Below, piece after piece: positions 17,206 through 26,839 of a stretch of 64,000 nt of DNA (position 1 is its first letter; each line of letters starts with the position of its first letter). Location: positions 1-64,000 of the forward strand of contig JANQLS010000112.1 of NCBI GenBank assembly GCA_028280485.1, in the 5' to 3' direction. The notes under the pieces were generated by a model. It saw only the letters and a list, made by a program, of their open reading frames with translations, did not search any database and was not told the origin of the DNA. Origin of the DNA: Planctomycetota bacterium (GTDB lineage Bacteria > Planctomycetota > UBA8108 > JACQVS01). A program made the position numbers and the translations under genes.

Positions 17206-19977
17206 TCAAATCTCGTTGAACTGGCGAGCTTCTTCTTCACGAGGATTGATGATTCGAGCGGTGATCAGCAAGACCAAGCTTCTCTTCTCAGAGTATTGAG
17301 CTTTTCTTCGGAAGAGATTCTTAATGATTGGAATCTCACCCAAGAAAGGAATTCTCGAGTTGTACTTGGCTTCGCTTAAGCTCTTGAATCCACCCAGGAG
17401 GACGGTTCCACCATTGGGAACAGTCACTGAAGTGAAGGATTGTTGTAGTGAGATTTGGGGAACACCGATCGGTACTTCGAATGCAACCGAGGTGAAACTT
17501 CCCAAACTGATAAGGATCGTCGAGATCACTCCACCGATCAAAGTCGCCATGGTAGGACGAACATCCAAAGTGATGTATTTCTTGTCGGGAGAGATCACGG
17601 GGTCGACGTCTAAGATCACACCTTCTTGGAAGGTACGAACGACGGGGTCGGCAACCTCGATAATCGAGAACCCGGTACCACCGGAAACCAGTTCGTAGTC
17701 AGCGATATAAGCACGTTGAGTGATCACTGAGACGAAGACGCGTTCACCGTTGTGAGCCGTGATCGTAGGAGCGGTCAACTGACGGACGTCACTTTTCTCG
17801 GTGACGGCGCGGAAGATCGCGTTCAACTGGAAAGGATCCAACCAAGTGGATTGCAAGGAAAGACCACCGATTCCATTGGCTCCACCACCGAGGCGATCAC
17901 CTGAGATAATTCCGGTGAAACCGTCGACGATATTTTGGAGACGACCAGCCCAACGGTCTTGACCTTTAACCAGGGTGGTATCGTTTTCGGGTGAACCTTG
18001 CTTGACGAAACCGAGGTCGTTTCCACCTGAGCGGTTGTCGTTGATCAAGTTTCCGAAAGGAGTACCCAAGTTGTTGACTTGGCCTAATGAACGGTAATCG
18101 ACACCGATGTCTTCCAAGAAGTCGTCAGTGATGTCGATAAATCGAGCTTCGATCATGACAAAGATGTCAGAGTCTTTTCTCAAGTTGGCGAGAACGCTTC
18201 TGATTTGACCGTGAACGTCTACCGGAGCATTGACTAAGAGCAATCCCTTTTCGAATTCGATCGTGTACTCTTCACCGTCCCAAGCAGCGGAGTTTCCGGT
18301 GTTGCTTTGGATCAAGGTGATGATTCCGTCAGAGTCGATTGCGGTCTCTTCGTCACCGTCTTCAGATTCGAAAGATACACCACCATCAGAGCCACCGTCT
18401 TCTTCGTCGGAAGGCTTGAGGCGAAGCTCAGGACCGGGGAAATCACGAATCTTGTTCAAAATGTCAGAGACATTGTAGATAAAGAAGGTGTTTTCGCCCT
18501 TGGCGCCTTCAGCACTGGTGATCGTCAAGATACCGTAGTTGAAAGTACGAGCCAAACCGGTCGCTTTGAGAATGTTATCTAAAGCATCTACAGCTCTCAT
18601 GTTCGAGAGAGTCATAGTGACCGTGATATCTTCAACCCCTTCGATATTGGGATCTAATCTCATGTTGATCCCTAAGAGGTTTTGAAGTTGAAGAACGACT
18701 TGGTTGATCGGTTCTTCTTTGAATTCGATGTATTCGATTTTGTAAGTATTGAGCTTGTTCTTAATCTCAAGAACGGCTGGAGGATCATCAGCAGAGACAA
18801 CTTCGAGATCTCGTTGACGTTTCTTGATTTCATCCCAAGTACTCTTGTCGGGGAAAGTGAAGGGATCGACCCAAGGCACTTTAGCCTCATCGTAACTTAG
18901 ACGATGAGCGTCATCGAGTTCTTCGCGTAACTTGATCACCTTGGTCTTGCGTTGATCGATGAGCTGACGACGAGCGATCTTTAACCACCAACTTGCAGTG
19001 TGATTGTTAGGATCGAGGCGCAAGATATGCTCACAAGACTCGATGGCTTTTTTGTAGTTGTTGAACTTGATGTAATCAGCGGCTTTACTAGTCAGTTCGC
19101 GAATTTTTTGACGTTCGTGACGAAGTTCGCGTTCGCGTTCTTCATTAGCAGCCTCACGAACCATCTCTTCTTCTTTCATACGCTTGTTACGTTCAGCGTC
19201 GATTTGAAGATCGCCAACTCGGCGAAGAAGGTTTTTAACTTCGCCTTCTTCAGCAGTGACGTCGCGTGAGTAGTAGTTCTCATAGCCAAAGGTTTCAGCC
19301 AGACCGGCTAAGTTCTTTTTAGCCTGTTCGAATTCACCTTTATTGATGAGTTCTTTTGCTTCTCGTAAACCGCGTTCGAGTTCTTCCGTGTGTTGTTCTT
19401 TTCTTGCTCGAGCAGAAGAAGCAACATCGTTCGCAACATTTCCGGCTTCGCCTGAACGATCGCCAGACAATTGCATGGCGGTGTTCATTTTTTGACGAGC
19501 TTCAGCCAAGGTAGGATCGTTATTCAAAGCTTGACGGAAATATTCGATAGCTCGTTTGAAATCTCCGGCTTCGTAAGCACGATTACCGGCGCGAAGCTGA
19601 CTCTTGGCTTCCAAGAGCTTCATACGTTCCTTACGTTCGAGCTCTTTGAGGATGCCAGCAGGAGATCCATCGTTAGATTGGCCTAAGCGCAAACCACTGG
19701 TTTCGCGCAAGCCTGATCCATCGGTTGCTAAATCACCTAAGTCATTTTCTGGAGTGGTGGGTTCCTCAACATCAGTCCCAGTCAATTGAATCTCGTTTTG
19801 AGCCTCCAACTGGTTATTCTGTTGAGTCAAGTGACGACGGCGTGAACCGCCATTGGACATACATCCGGCAATGAAGGTTGAACCGATCAAAGCGAGTGCT
19901 AAACCGGAAAACAGGAACCTTCTTGAGAGCGCGCGCCCGGCTGAAGTTCCTTTTAGGGTGCCTGATGGCTTCATCAT
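17206..19977 (-). CDS. Lipoprotein secretin with TPR/coiled-coil N-terminus (secretin B)
   Basis: Outer-membrane secretin of the type II/III and type IV pilus class. The best start is the ATG at 19977 with AGGAG 5 bases upstream; the frame opens at 20016. A signal with lipobox (TFIAGC) predicts lipidation at Cys39. Next come a TPR (ALNNDPTLAEAR) and a long charged helical region to about residue 400, then an N0/STN-like domain (IEFKEEPINQVVLQLQ near 420), an N1-like domain (FEKGLLLVNAPVDVHGQI) and the secretin barrel. The barrel shows the family signature VTVPNGGTVLLGGFKS near 865, followed by IPFLGEIPIIKNLFR and a conserved LVLLITARII end. An acidic Asp/Glu/Ser insert lies between N0 and N1. 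It is the last gene of the PilM-to-ExbD locus, separated from exbD by 0.65 kb. Confidence 0.88.
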   Translation of the reverse strand: MMKPSGTLKGTSAGRALSRRFLFSGLALALIGSTFIAGCMSNGGSRRRHLTQQNNQLEAQNEIQLTGTDVEEPTTPENDLGDLATDGSGLRETSGLRLGQSNDGSPAGILKELERKERMKLLEAKSQLRAGNRAYEAGDFKRAIEYFRQALNNDPTLAEARQKMNTAMQLSGDRSGEAGNVANDVASSARARKEQHTEELERGLREAKELINKGEFEQAKKNLAGLAETFGYENYYSRDVTAEEGEVKNLLRRVGDLQIDAERNKRMKEEEMVREAANEERERELRHERQKIRELTSKAADYIKFNNYKKAIESCEHILRLDPNNHTASWWLKIARRQLIDQRKTKVIKLREELDDAHRLSYDEAKVPWVDPFTFPDKSTWDEIKKRQRDLEVVSADDPPAVLEIKNKLNTYKIEYIEFKEEPINQVVLQLQNLLGINMRLDPNIEGVEDITVTMTLSNMRAVDALDNILKATGLARTFNYGILTITSAEGAKGENTFFIYNVSDILNKIRDFPGPELRLKPSDEEDGGSDGGVSFESEDGDEETAIDSDGIITLIQSNTGNSAAWDGEEYTIEFEKGLLLVNAPVDVHGQIRSVLANLRKDSDIFVMIEARFIDITDDFLEDIGVDYRSLGQVNNLGTPFGNLINDNRSGGNDLGFVKQGSPENDTTLVKGQDRWAGRLQNIVDGFTGIISGDRLGGGANGIGGLSLQSTWLDPFQLNAIFRAVTEKSDVRQLTAPTITAHNGERVFVSVITQRAYIADYELVSGGTGFSIIEVADPVVRTFQEGVILDVDPVISPDKKYITLDVRPTMATLIGGVISTILISLGSFTSVAFEVPIGVPQISLQQSFTSVTVPNGGTVLLGGFKSLSEAKYNSRIPFLGEIPIIKNLFRRKAQYSEKRSLVLLITARIINPREEEARQFNEI

Positions 19978-20016
19978 GGTGTCTCCTGTCGAAGTCATCC
20001 TAAGATCTTCAAACAC

Positions 20017-20665
20017 TTTTAAGTAAATGCAATCTCTTACGGAAATGCTCAGATCAGCACAAACGTCGATCCAAGCTGCCAGTACTAACTGTTAATTGTT
20101 AAGTTGATTGATCAATCAAAATAACAACAAGCCAATCAGCACTCAACAAACACAATGTGTGGAATCCTTACTGAACCTACAGCAGTACACACAAACCGGG
20201 GTGCGCTGAGTTTCGGTTCTGTCGATTCGTTCAAATTGTCTGGTTTTGCTTAACGAAGCTAAATGTCTTTAGAAACCCACTACGCAAGGGCGAGACCCAG
20301 GTTTCTAACGATAAGATTTTTTAAGTCTTATCCAGCAAGTCAACGTTTAGTACCGCGCTAAATGCACTGGTTTAAAACGTTTTAAGTTCAAGCGATTCTT
20401 TAACTCAAGATGAAGCTCTCGAAGTAAGAATCAAGACATGGCTTCGGGAGTGAATCCCTCGATTTTACTCGTTAAAGCCTCTGTCCAGAACGCTTTTAAT
20501 CAGATTCTTTGATTTTTGTCTCTGGGGCTCCCCTGGCCGACTAGGTTCGGAATCTGGGCACCGCCAATCAAAGAACGTAAACTCAATATCTTCAAAGCCT
20601 TAAGATCACGCCCAAGGGCGCAATGAAGGGGTCTTCTCAAAACTGGGCAAGAAAAAAATCCTCGC
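20017..20665 (-). other. Untranslated leader/spacer before secretin B
   Basis: No convincing gene. It holds a perfect 16-bp palindrome TTGATTGATCAATCAA (20104-20119), a 9-bp stem TTAGAAACC / GGTTTCTAA (20269-20277 and 20300-20308) around a C/G-rich core, and an adjacent 7-bp stem GATAAGA / TCTTATC (20310-20316 and 20326-20332). Such a long structured gap in a same-strand series suggests that secretin B has its own promoter or leader control. I could not pick a convincing promoter. Confidence 0.5.
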
Positions 20666-21232
20666 TCAGTTGATCTCCACCCCTTCGGCGTTGATCGCAA
20701 AATCTGTTATTTTCAATTGCTGGCATATATCCAGCATATTGACAACCATCTGCACGGGCACCTGATCGTCAAAATTGATCGTCAGCGGAAATTTTGTCGA
20801 ACCTGTGGAGTGAACGACTGCCTGCCGTTCCTGTATGTAAGACTTGATCTCCGAGAATGCCGGATGAGGATACTTGACCTTCGCATTGGTAGGCCAGGCC
20901 GCTTTAGGGTCGATCGTTTCGGGATTGACCTCACCAAATTGGTGACGAGCCGATGTTCCCCGGTATCGATTAGTAATTGCAATACACGTACCCGTCGCGG
21001 GATCACCTTCCCATCTTAGAAAAATTGTTACGGGTTCAGTGGGATCCTCAGGATCGCTGGGATTTGTTCCCCGATCCTTGGGAAGATAGGAGAGTAACTC
21101 CCCTTCAAACTTGATGAACTTGGCGGTAACAACGAAGAAAATGAGAAGCTGGAATACGATATCGATCATCGGAGTCAGGTTAATTTCCATCTCCGAATCG
21201 CCTTCACGATCTGATCTTTTTCTTTTCCTCAT
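20666..21232 (-). CDS. exbD: ExbD/TolR-family protein with enlarged periplasmic domain
   Basis: Stator subunit of a proton-driven ExbB/ExbD-type motor. The frame opens with TTG at 21244, but the ATG at 21232 has GGAG at 7 bases, giving 188 residues. The single N-terminal helix LTPMIDIVFQLLIFFVVTAKF carries the proton-path Asp (Asp24 from this ATG). Family members are usually about 130-150 residues; here an extra segment of about 60 residues (roughly 50-110, rich in Pro, Asp and Thr) lies between the helix and the usual C-terminal fold (FPLTINFDDQVPVQMVVNML). It follows another exbD by 80 bp. Confidence 0.9.
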   Translation of the reverse strand: MRKRKRSDREGDSEMEINLTPMIDIVFQLLIFFVVTAKFIKFEGELLSYLPKDRGTNPSDPEDPTEPVTIFLRWEGDPATGTCIAITNRYRGTSARHQFGEVNPETIDPKAAWPTNAKVKYPHPAFSEIKSYIQERQAVVHSTGSTKFPLTINFDDQVPVQMVVNMLDICQQLKITDFAINAEGVEIN

Positions 21233-21324
21233 ATCGAGCTCCAAACGACAAACTTAATAATGATTTACTAACAGGAAAGCGCCGATTTTAATCGAACGTA
21301 GTGAATTTACTTTTAGCCCATCCC

Positions 21325-21789
21325 TTAAGGATGCTCGGCCGAAAGTTTTACCTTCCAAATATTAGCCCGGCTACAAGCCATGAAAACTTCACGGAGCATG
21401 TTTCCTCGAGCCCCCTCGTCGGCGCGCAAGCGAACGGTGAGTCTCGACCATTTTCCGGTCCAGCCTTTTCTTTCAGCGTGGTATCGGGCTTCTTTTTTCA
21501 GCACATCGACTAACTGTTTCGGAGTAAGCGTTCTCCCTTGATAGCGGATCTCTGCTTTCCGATTAGAATCTTTGACTTTCTTTAAGTTGATGATAATCAC
21601 ACCGTCTTCGATGTCAGAACCATCCGACTCTGCTGCACTCAAAGCCACGGGCAATTGGATATCTTCAAGCGTTGGAGAAAACGAAGACGTCAACACAAAG
21701 AACATCACGAGAAGGAAGGTCAAATCGATCATGGGGAGCATGTCGACTTGGGCTTCGTCGGGTTTGATCCTTTTACGTTGTTTTGCCAT
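21325..21789 (-). CDS. exbD: ExbD/TolR-family protein
   Basis: Normal-length (154 residues) ExbD-like protein. The N-terminal helix VDMLPMIDLTFLLVMFFVLTSSF contains the essential Asp22. The periplasmic part includes GVIIINLKKV and a C-terminal SRLTVRLRADEGARGNMLREVFMACSRA, matching the family's ligand-binding fold. It lies 48 bp after exbB. Two unlike ExbD genes next to one ExbB suggest a heteromeric stator, since known ExbD subunits act as dimers inside the ExbB pentamer. Confidence 0.92.
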   Translation of the reverse strand: MAKQRKRIKPDEAQVDMLPMIDLTFLLVMFFVLTSSFSPTLEDIQLPVALSAAESDGSDIEDGVIIINLKKVKDSNRKAEIRYQGRTLTPKQLVDVLKKEARYHAERKGWTGKWSRLTVRLRADEGARGNMLREVFMACSRANIWKVKLSAEHP

Positions 21790-21837
21790 GGTTAGAGCCT
21801 TTTAGCTTTGAGTCTCAGTAGGTCTATTTAGCTGGTT

Positions 21838-22680
21838 TTAAGCTTCGGTTTTGAATCGGGCCATCAAGTCTTCAGTTAGTGAAGCCACTTCCAAAACGGT
21901 ACTCACAACTTTATTTCTAAATACGACGAAGAAGATCGTCATGGGGATTGCAACCAAAAGACCGAGGAAGGTGGTCATCAGAGCAGAAGCAATACCACTC
22001 GCCAATGCAGCGGGTTCGGGTTGAGTTTCGGCTTTACCGATCACGTCGAAAGTTTCGATCATACCGGAAACGGTTCCGAACAGACCGAGCATAGGAGCGA
22101 GACTGGCGATCAGTGAGATAAAGCCCACTTTTTGGTGAAGCTTGTTAGCTTCGATCTCACCGGACTCGATCATGCTGCCTTCGATATCTTCGTAAGAACC
22201 ATCGATCTTGGCGAGACCTGAAGCGAGGATCACCGAGAAGAACGAAGGATTACTTTCACAAATTTGATAGGCTTCTTCGTAGTTTTCTTCTTCGAAGCAA
22301 CGTTCGACTTCACCGAGAACTTCCGGTGGAACTAAAGCATCGCGCTTGAGTTGGAAGGCGAAAGTGATCGCCAAACTGAAGCCAACCAAAGAACAGATGA
22401 TGATCACACCACCGATCCAACCACCGTCGGTGAGGTAGTCCAAGAGAGGTTTCCCTTGAGCTTGTTTCTTCGGGGCGTTGTTGTCTTGAGCGTGAGCTAC
22501 TGAACCGTTATCGACTGAAGAGTCTGAAGAGGAAGGCATGATGGAACTGAAGTTCATCAGAGTCCAACACATGAAAGTGGCCAAAAACGCACAGAGTGCG
22601 AATCTAACACTACGTTTAGAGGTTTCTGGAGTGTTCAACACGGGAGTATCCTCCGTCATCGATTGCGCGCAAGTTTCCAT
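21838..22680 (-). CDS. exbB: ExbB/TolQ/MotA-family proton channel protein
   Basis: 280 residues. The N-terminus has an extra hydrophobic segment (RFALCAFLATFMCWTLMNF, residues 26-45) followed by a Ser/Asp/Gln-rich stretch up to AHAQD, like a cleavable signal plus a short periplasmic arm. The core has three helices: GGWIGGVIIICSLVGFSLAITFAF near 87, FISLIASLAPMLGLFGTVSGMIETF near 188, and ALMTTFLGLLVAIPMTIFFVVF near 233. The LAPMLGLFGTVSGM motif is the family signature. It precedes two exbD genes and follows two TPR genes of the same locus. It would power a periplasmic process with the proton gradient. Confidence 0.95.
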   Translation of the reverse strand: METCAQSMTEDTPVLNTPETSKRSVRFALCAFLATFMCWTLMNFSSIMPSSSDSSVDNGSVAHAQDNNAPKKQAQGKPLLDYLTDGGWIGGVIIICSLVGFSLAITFAFQLKRDALVPPEVLGEVERCFEEENYEEAYQICESNPSFFSVILASGLAKIDGSYEDIEGSMIESGEIEANKLHQKVGFISLIASLAPMLGLFGTVSGMIETFDVIGKAETQPEPAALASGIASALMTTFLGLLVAIPMTIFFVVFRNKVVSTVLEVASLTEDLMARFKTEA

Positions 22681-22864
22681 CCAGCCAAGATCCAGTTCAG
22701 GTGGAGGTTTTTTTCTCGCTAGTTTGTTTGAAAGTTTCAGTTTGACTGAGAGTGTCCAAAGTCTTTCTCAATATTATTCGTATGTTGGTCACAAGGAAGT
22801 CATCGAGAAAGATTTATACAAGTTCTTCTCTAAGAGAAGGAATAATTTAGCTAATAATGCTCCT

Positions 22865-23899
22865 TTAGGAGCTGGCTCGTTTTTCCCATTGAGCTGCTCG
22901 ATCATTTAATCCGAGTCCTTTGTAGACATCGGCTAATGACTTGGCAGCCATCCGGCGAGCATTAGGGTAATTTTTTCCGAACAAGGTAGCTTTTAAATAC
23001 CAGAGTTCAGCTTCTTGGAGATTGCTCTTTCCTTTACGTCCGCGGTAAGAATCTCCCATTTCGATACAAGCTTCAGCGTAGAACTGGTTGTAAGTTCGTG
23101 AAGTATCTGCGAAGAAATCTTTCGCCAACAGATCACTGGCTTGCTTGAATTGTTCCTGAAGGTTGAAAACTCGAGCTCTCAAGACCAAGGCTTCTTCTTT
23201 CACCGTTTGGGGAACGCCCCGTCCCTTAACGACATCTAAAAGCACTCGACGAGCATCGAGAAGATTTTGTTTCGTACCGACGATAGCTCGGGCCAAACCG
23301 ATCTTGGCCTTGAAACCCCAGATGCCATCTCGGCCACCAAATTTCTCCAACTTTTGAAATTGGGATTTGGCGTCGCTCGGTTTGTTACCTAACAAGTAGG
23401 CACTTCCCAAACCGAATGTGGCGTGAGGAACGAAGAAGTCTTTCTCTCCGCTAAACTTTTTCAAGTAGGCCCCGAAGGCATCGATGGCTTGTTTTGAATA
23501 TTTAGATCCAGCGCTGAGGTAAAGCTCGCCCTTTAAGTAAGCAGCTTCCGCTTTTTCAGAAGCGGTTCCAAAACCTTCGGCGTTTTTGATGTGGGTCAGG
23601 GCATCTTTACGTTTTCCGGCCTTCAAAGCAGCGCGGATCTTGTTGAGATAGCCCGAGTCCCGAATCAACTCGGCAACCAAACCAGCATTCAAACGCTGAG
23701 GACTTCCTTTACCTTGCTGGTAGGAAACACTCTCGTGGGTGGCTTGGATGATCTTAACACCAGAGTAAGTTTGACCATTCGCCAAGACGACGGTGTCCGC
23801 TTGAACGTCAGAGACACTTGAGAGCAACGCACTCAAAGCGAGGATCGATAAACTGATTTGAACTTTCTTTAGGTTTTTCATAACTAAAGTTTTAATCAT
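22865..23899 (-). CDS. Exported TPR-type protein
   Basis: 344 residues with a signal peptide (KNLKKVQISLSILALSALLSSVSDVQA), then a short beta-rich segment DTVVLANGQTYSGVKIIQATHESVSYQ (residues 35-60), resembling the small N-terminal module found before TPRs in planctomycete envelope proteins. The rest is helical repeats with tol-pal (YbgF)-like AEAAYLKGELYLSAG and ATFGLGSAYLLGNKPSDAKSQFQKL. AAG-GAA lies right before the first ATG; the ATG seven codons in is also possible. It is 27 bp after a larger TPR gene and just before exbB. It probably acts in the periplasm as a scaffold of the ExbBD/secretin machine; no specific role can be assigned. Confidence 0.75.
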   Translation of the reverse strand: MIKTLVMKNLKKVQISLSILALSALLSSVSDVQADTVVLANGQTYSGVKIIQATHESVSYQQGKGSPQRLNAGLVAELIRDSGYLNKIRAALKAGKRKDALTHIKNAEGFGTASEKAEAAYLKGELYLSAGSKYSKQAIDAFGAYLKKFSGEKDFFVPHATFGLGSAYLLGNKPSDAKSQFQKLEKFGGRDGIWGFKAKIGLARAIVGTKQNLLDARRVLLDVVKGRGVPQTVKEEALVLRARVFNLQEQFKQASDLLAKDFFADTSRTYNQFYAEACIEMGDSYRGRKGKSNLQEAELWYLKATLFGKNYPNARRMAAKSLADVYKGLGLNDRAAQWEKRASS

Positions 23900-23926
23900 T
23901 TCCTTGGGCCTTTATGGAGGCCTCGA

Positions 23927-26779
23927 TTACTTATGTTTCTCTGCTTCCTTGAGTAACTTCGTGAACCTCGCCTTTAACTTGGCTCCGCCCATGTTCGTAT
24001 TCTTATTTAGAACGATGAATCTTCTGATCTTAACCCATGCCTTCTTAGAACCGGCGTCTCCGAGCTTCTTATAGGTGAACATCATCAAATAAGACCATGT
24101 CCAATAAGCTCGTTCAGCTTTAGATCGTTCACCTGAATCTTCGAGGTCTCTTCGATCTTTAATTCCGTTAACGGCCTTTGCTAAGTTAATGAGAGCCAAT
24201 TTTAGGCCACTCACCTTCAAGGATTTATTAGCGATGCTTTGTCGTAAGTGAGACTCGCCTAACATTTGGAGAATGTAAGGACCGTCCTCTTCGCTGGACT
24301 TAGGTTCACCGTATTTCTTGATGTAGGTCGAAAGTGCCGTGATTACCGTAGCGTAATCTTTCTCTTGGAAAGAGAGCTTCGCACGACGGAAGTAAACACG
24401 CTTACCATCAGGAGAATCATCGTCTCCAACGATGGCTTCGGCGCGAGCCAACCACTTCTTAGCTTCTTCTAACAAGCCGGCTTCGAGGAGGAGGTCGACG
24501 ATATCCATGATCCGCCCAACCGTCTTGATTTCTTCAGCCGCCTTTTCATGGCTGGCGTAATCTAAGATGTATTGAGCCGCTTTCTCAGCTTCACCTTTTC
24601 CTCTGAAGTACTCCATCAATTGGAGTGCGCCGTAGTAGGAAGAGATGTGATCAGGATAATCAGATTTTAAAGGCTTGTAGGTAACTTCGGCTTCGGCCCC
24701 CATTTCGAGAGCGATTTGATTCTCTAACAAATAGTAGAGAGCGGCTGCTCGGTATTGAGTGTCGCTGGCGTATTCTTCTTGGAAAGGAATTAGAGCCTCA
24801 ACAGCTTTAGCTTGATCACCAGTGTTGAGATAAATTTGAGCGGCGGCCCAACTACAAACGATTTGAGCTTGAAGCTTACCGGCTTCTTTCGCCTTTTTAC
24901 CTAACTCTGATAAAGGAGCTAAAAGACCTTTAATTTGCGCGACGACATCGGGATCATCTTTCTTGGCGTTCAGCAACCATTGTTGAACTTTACAGTCGAT
25001 GACCTTGGCTTGAGCTCTCAAGTAGACGGGTTCAGGTTTACCTTCGTGAACTTCTTGGATTCCACCGTAGATGTCAATCGCACCGGCTAAATCGCCTTGA
25101 AGCTCTGCCTCTTGAGCTTTAACAAATTCTCTCAAACCGGGAGGGATATCTCCGCCGACTTCATTCAAGAAGGCATCGGCGAGCTTCTCTAAGGCTTGGT
25201 AACCGGCGTGGCCCCGATTGGCTCGGGCGGCGGTCGTCGCGATGCTCATGGCATCGTTAGCTGCCTTTTTAATTGAGAGATCATCTTTTCCTAAGAGGGG
25301 AACCCACTTGTGAAGTTCGAGGAAAGTCATCACCGCTTCAGCATTCCTTCCGAGGATGTACTGAATTTCAGCGATCTTAATCAGAGTCTTAGGAACAACA
25401 TCTTTTCGGTCTTTTGAATTCGCCGCATCGAGTGCATTCAGGAAGAGAGAAACGGCTTCTTCGAAACGACGCTCGGAGAATTTACCCATTCCGCCTTCGT
25501 AGTAAGATTCGGCATTCAACTTGGCACCGGAAACTTCAGCAATTCTTCCGAGTCCTTTACGCGCATCGTTAACGAAGGCCTGTGACTTGGGATCGTTTCC
25601 TTGTGATTTGTATTTATCGATAAGGCTTTGAACTTCGGCCAAACCTTTAGTGGTATCTCCACCACCAGCGATACCGATGGCGCGTTCGAGTTGAGCCAAA
25701 AAGAAGTAGGTCTCTAATTTGGGATCGCGGTGGGCTTCATTCAGAGCGAAGGGACCTTTATCCGCACCGAGCATATAAGATTCCACAGCGTCGACGGCTT
25801 CTTCGTGTAATCCTGCGTGGTTGGCAGCTTGAGAGGCGTAAAGAACGGCTTCGATATGAAGCTTCTTCATGTAGTCGACCAAATCAGCCGGGACGGGTCT
25901 TCCGCGAGGAACCGGAGGACGAATTCCTAACAGTACGGAAATACTATCGTAAGCTTCTGCATTTTTTTCGAGCTCGATCTCGTAGCGGCCCTTTTGCATT
26001 TGGGCTTGCCATTGAAGAAGGCGATTATTCGCGCGTTCTTCGACATAAGTCTGGGCGTAAGCGAGTCCTTTGTTGAGAACTTCTGATCGCTTAGTTGCTA
26101 ATGAGGGAACACTTCTTAAAACCCCGGCGAAGACTCTCAGAACACTGATTCTTACGAGTTCAACGTTATCACGGTTACCGCGAAGGGAGCGATATTCTTT
26201 AGGAGGCGGGGCATCAGGATTGGCTCTTCTGGCTTTGATATACTTTTCTTGAGCCGTCTTGAGCTTCGCATTGAGATCGGTCACCATCGCGTTCAGTGAA
26301 GGTTCGACATTCTTTTCGAAAACTTCGATACCCGCTTGATGATGTTTCGCCGCATTTTCAGGGTCGGTGGTCGCCTTATCAAAAGCAGCGGTGACCTTCG
26401 CCATTTCGCGGCCGATGGATCCCAGATCCGCCAGGGAGGAACGGGAGTGTTTAGGGTATTTTTTCTGAAGGACTTTGGAGAGCTCCGCAGCCTGATCAGA
26501 TTCCCCTCTGAGATTGTGGATGTCGACTTTTCGCCACTCTAAGTCGGCTTTGACAGCTTGATCGGCTCCATATTTATCAAGGAGCTTATCGATGAATCTC
26601 TCAGCCGTGTCCGCGTACTTCAATGAATTCAAAATGTAATTCAGAAGCTGCGCATCATCCTCTTTTAGCTGAGCGCGTACCGGTAGCGGCAAGCCGATTA
26701 AGGCCAGACACAGAGCAATCAATTTGAGCTTTCCAGCCCAATTGCGATGAGTTTTCGAAGGATTGCACGTTTCCTGCAC
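23927..26779 (-). CDS. Large exported TPR protein
   Basis: The frame runs to a TTG at 26839, but a GTG at 26779 with GGAG upstream gives a well-formed signal peptide (GKLKLIALCLALIGLPLPVRA, cut before Gln), so about 950 residues are made. Apart from the signal the whole chain is helical repeats: an N-terminal all-alpha region with long charged helices (about 30-330), then TPR-like units with patterns such as AESYYEGGMGKFSERRFEEAVSLFLNALDAA and AAALYYLLENQIALEMGAEAE to the C-terminus, ending in KLLKEAEKHK. No enzyme motif is visible. In the same position a protein of this kind could link the secretin with the ExbBD stator or organise cargo in the periplasm. Separated from secretin A by a hairpin-rich gap. 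Confidence 0.75.
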   Translation of the reverse strand: MQETCNPSKTHRNWAGKLKLIALCLALIGLPLPVRAQLKEDDAQLLNYILNSLKYADTAERFIDKLLDKYGADQAVKADLEWRKVDIHNLRGESDQAAELSKVLQKKYPKHSRSSLADLGSIGREMAKVTAAFDKATTDPENAAKHHQAGIEVFEKNVEPSLNAMVTDLNAKLKTAQEKYIKARRANPDAPPPKEYRSLRGNRDNVELVRISVLRVFAGVLRSVPSLATKRSEVLNKGLAYAQTYVEERANNRLLQWQAQMQKGRYEIELEKNAEAYDSISVLLGIRPPVPRGRPVPADLVDYMKKLHIEAVLYASQAANHAGLHEEAVDAVESYMLGADKGPFALNEAHRDPKLETYFFLAQLERAIGIAGGGDTTKGLAEVQSLIDKYKSQGNDPKSQAFVNDARKGLGRIAEVSGAKLNAESYYEGGMGKFSERRFEEAVSLFLNALDAANSKDRKDVVPKTLIKIAEIQYILGRNAEAVMTFLELHKWVPLLGKDDLSIKKAANDAMSIATTAARANRGHAGYQALEKLADAFLNEVGGDIPPGLREFVKAQEAELQGDLAGAIDIYGGIQEVHEGKPEPVYLRAQAKVIDCKVQQWLLNAKKDDPDVVAQIKGLLAPLSELGKKAKEAGKLQAQIVCSWAAAQIYLNTGDQAKAVEALIPFQEEYASDTQYRAAALYYLLENQIALEMGAEAEVTYKPLKSDYPDHISSYYGALQLMEYFRGKGEAEKAAQYILDYASHEKAAEEIKTVGRIMDIVDLLLEAGLLEEAKKWLARAEAIVGDDDSPDGKRVYFRRAKLSFQEKDYATVITALSTYIKKYGEPKSSEEDGPYILQMLGESHLRQSIANKSLKVSGLKLALINLAKAVNGIKDRRDLEDSGERSKAERAYWTWSYLMMFTYKKLGDAGSKKAWVKIRRFIVLNKNTNMGGAKLKARFTKLLKEAEKHK

Positions 26780-26839
26780 GTATCGAATCTCCAGACGCAA
26801 CAAATCTTTACTTTTCTCTTCCAAGGCTTCACATACCAA

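Noticed and set aside
20269..20308. Possible c-di-GMP-type riboswitch core (CTACGCAAGGGCGAGACCC)
   Set aside because: The resemblance to the GEMM core is on the plus strand, where no gene follows, and the second helix and receptor are missing.
22538..22909. Plus-strand frame of 123 residues
   Set aside because: It is antisense to the exbB start and the TPR gene end, with no start signal.
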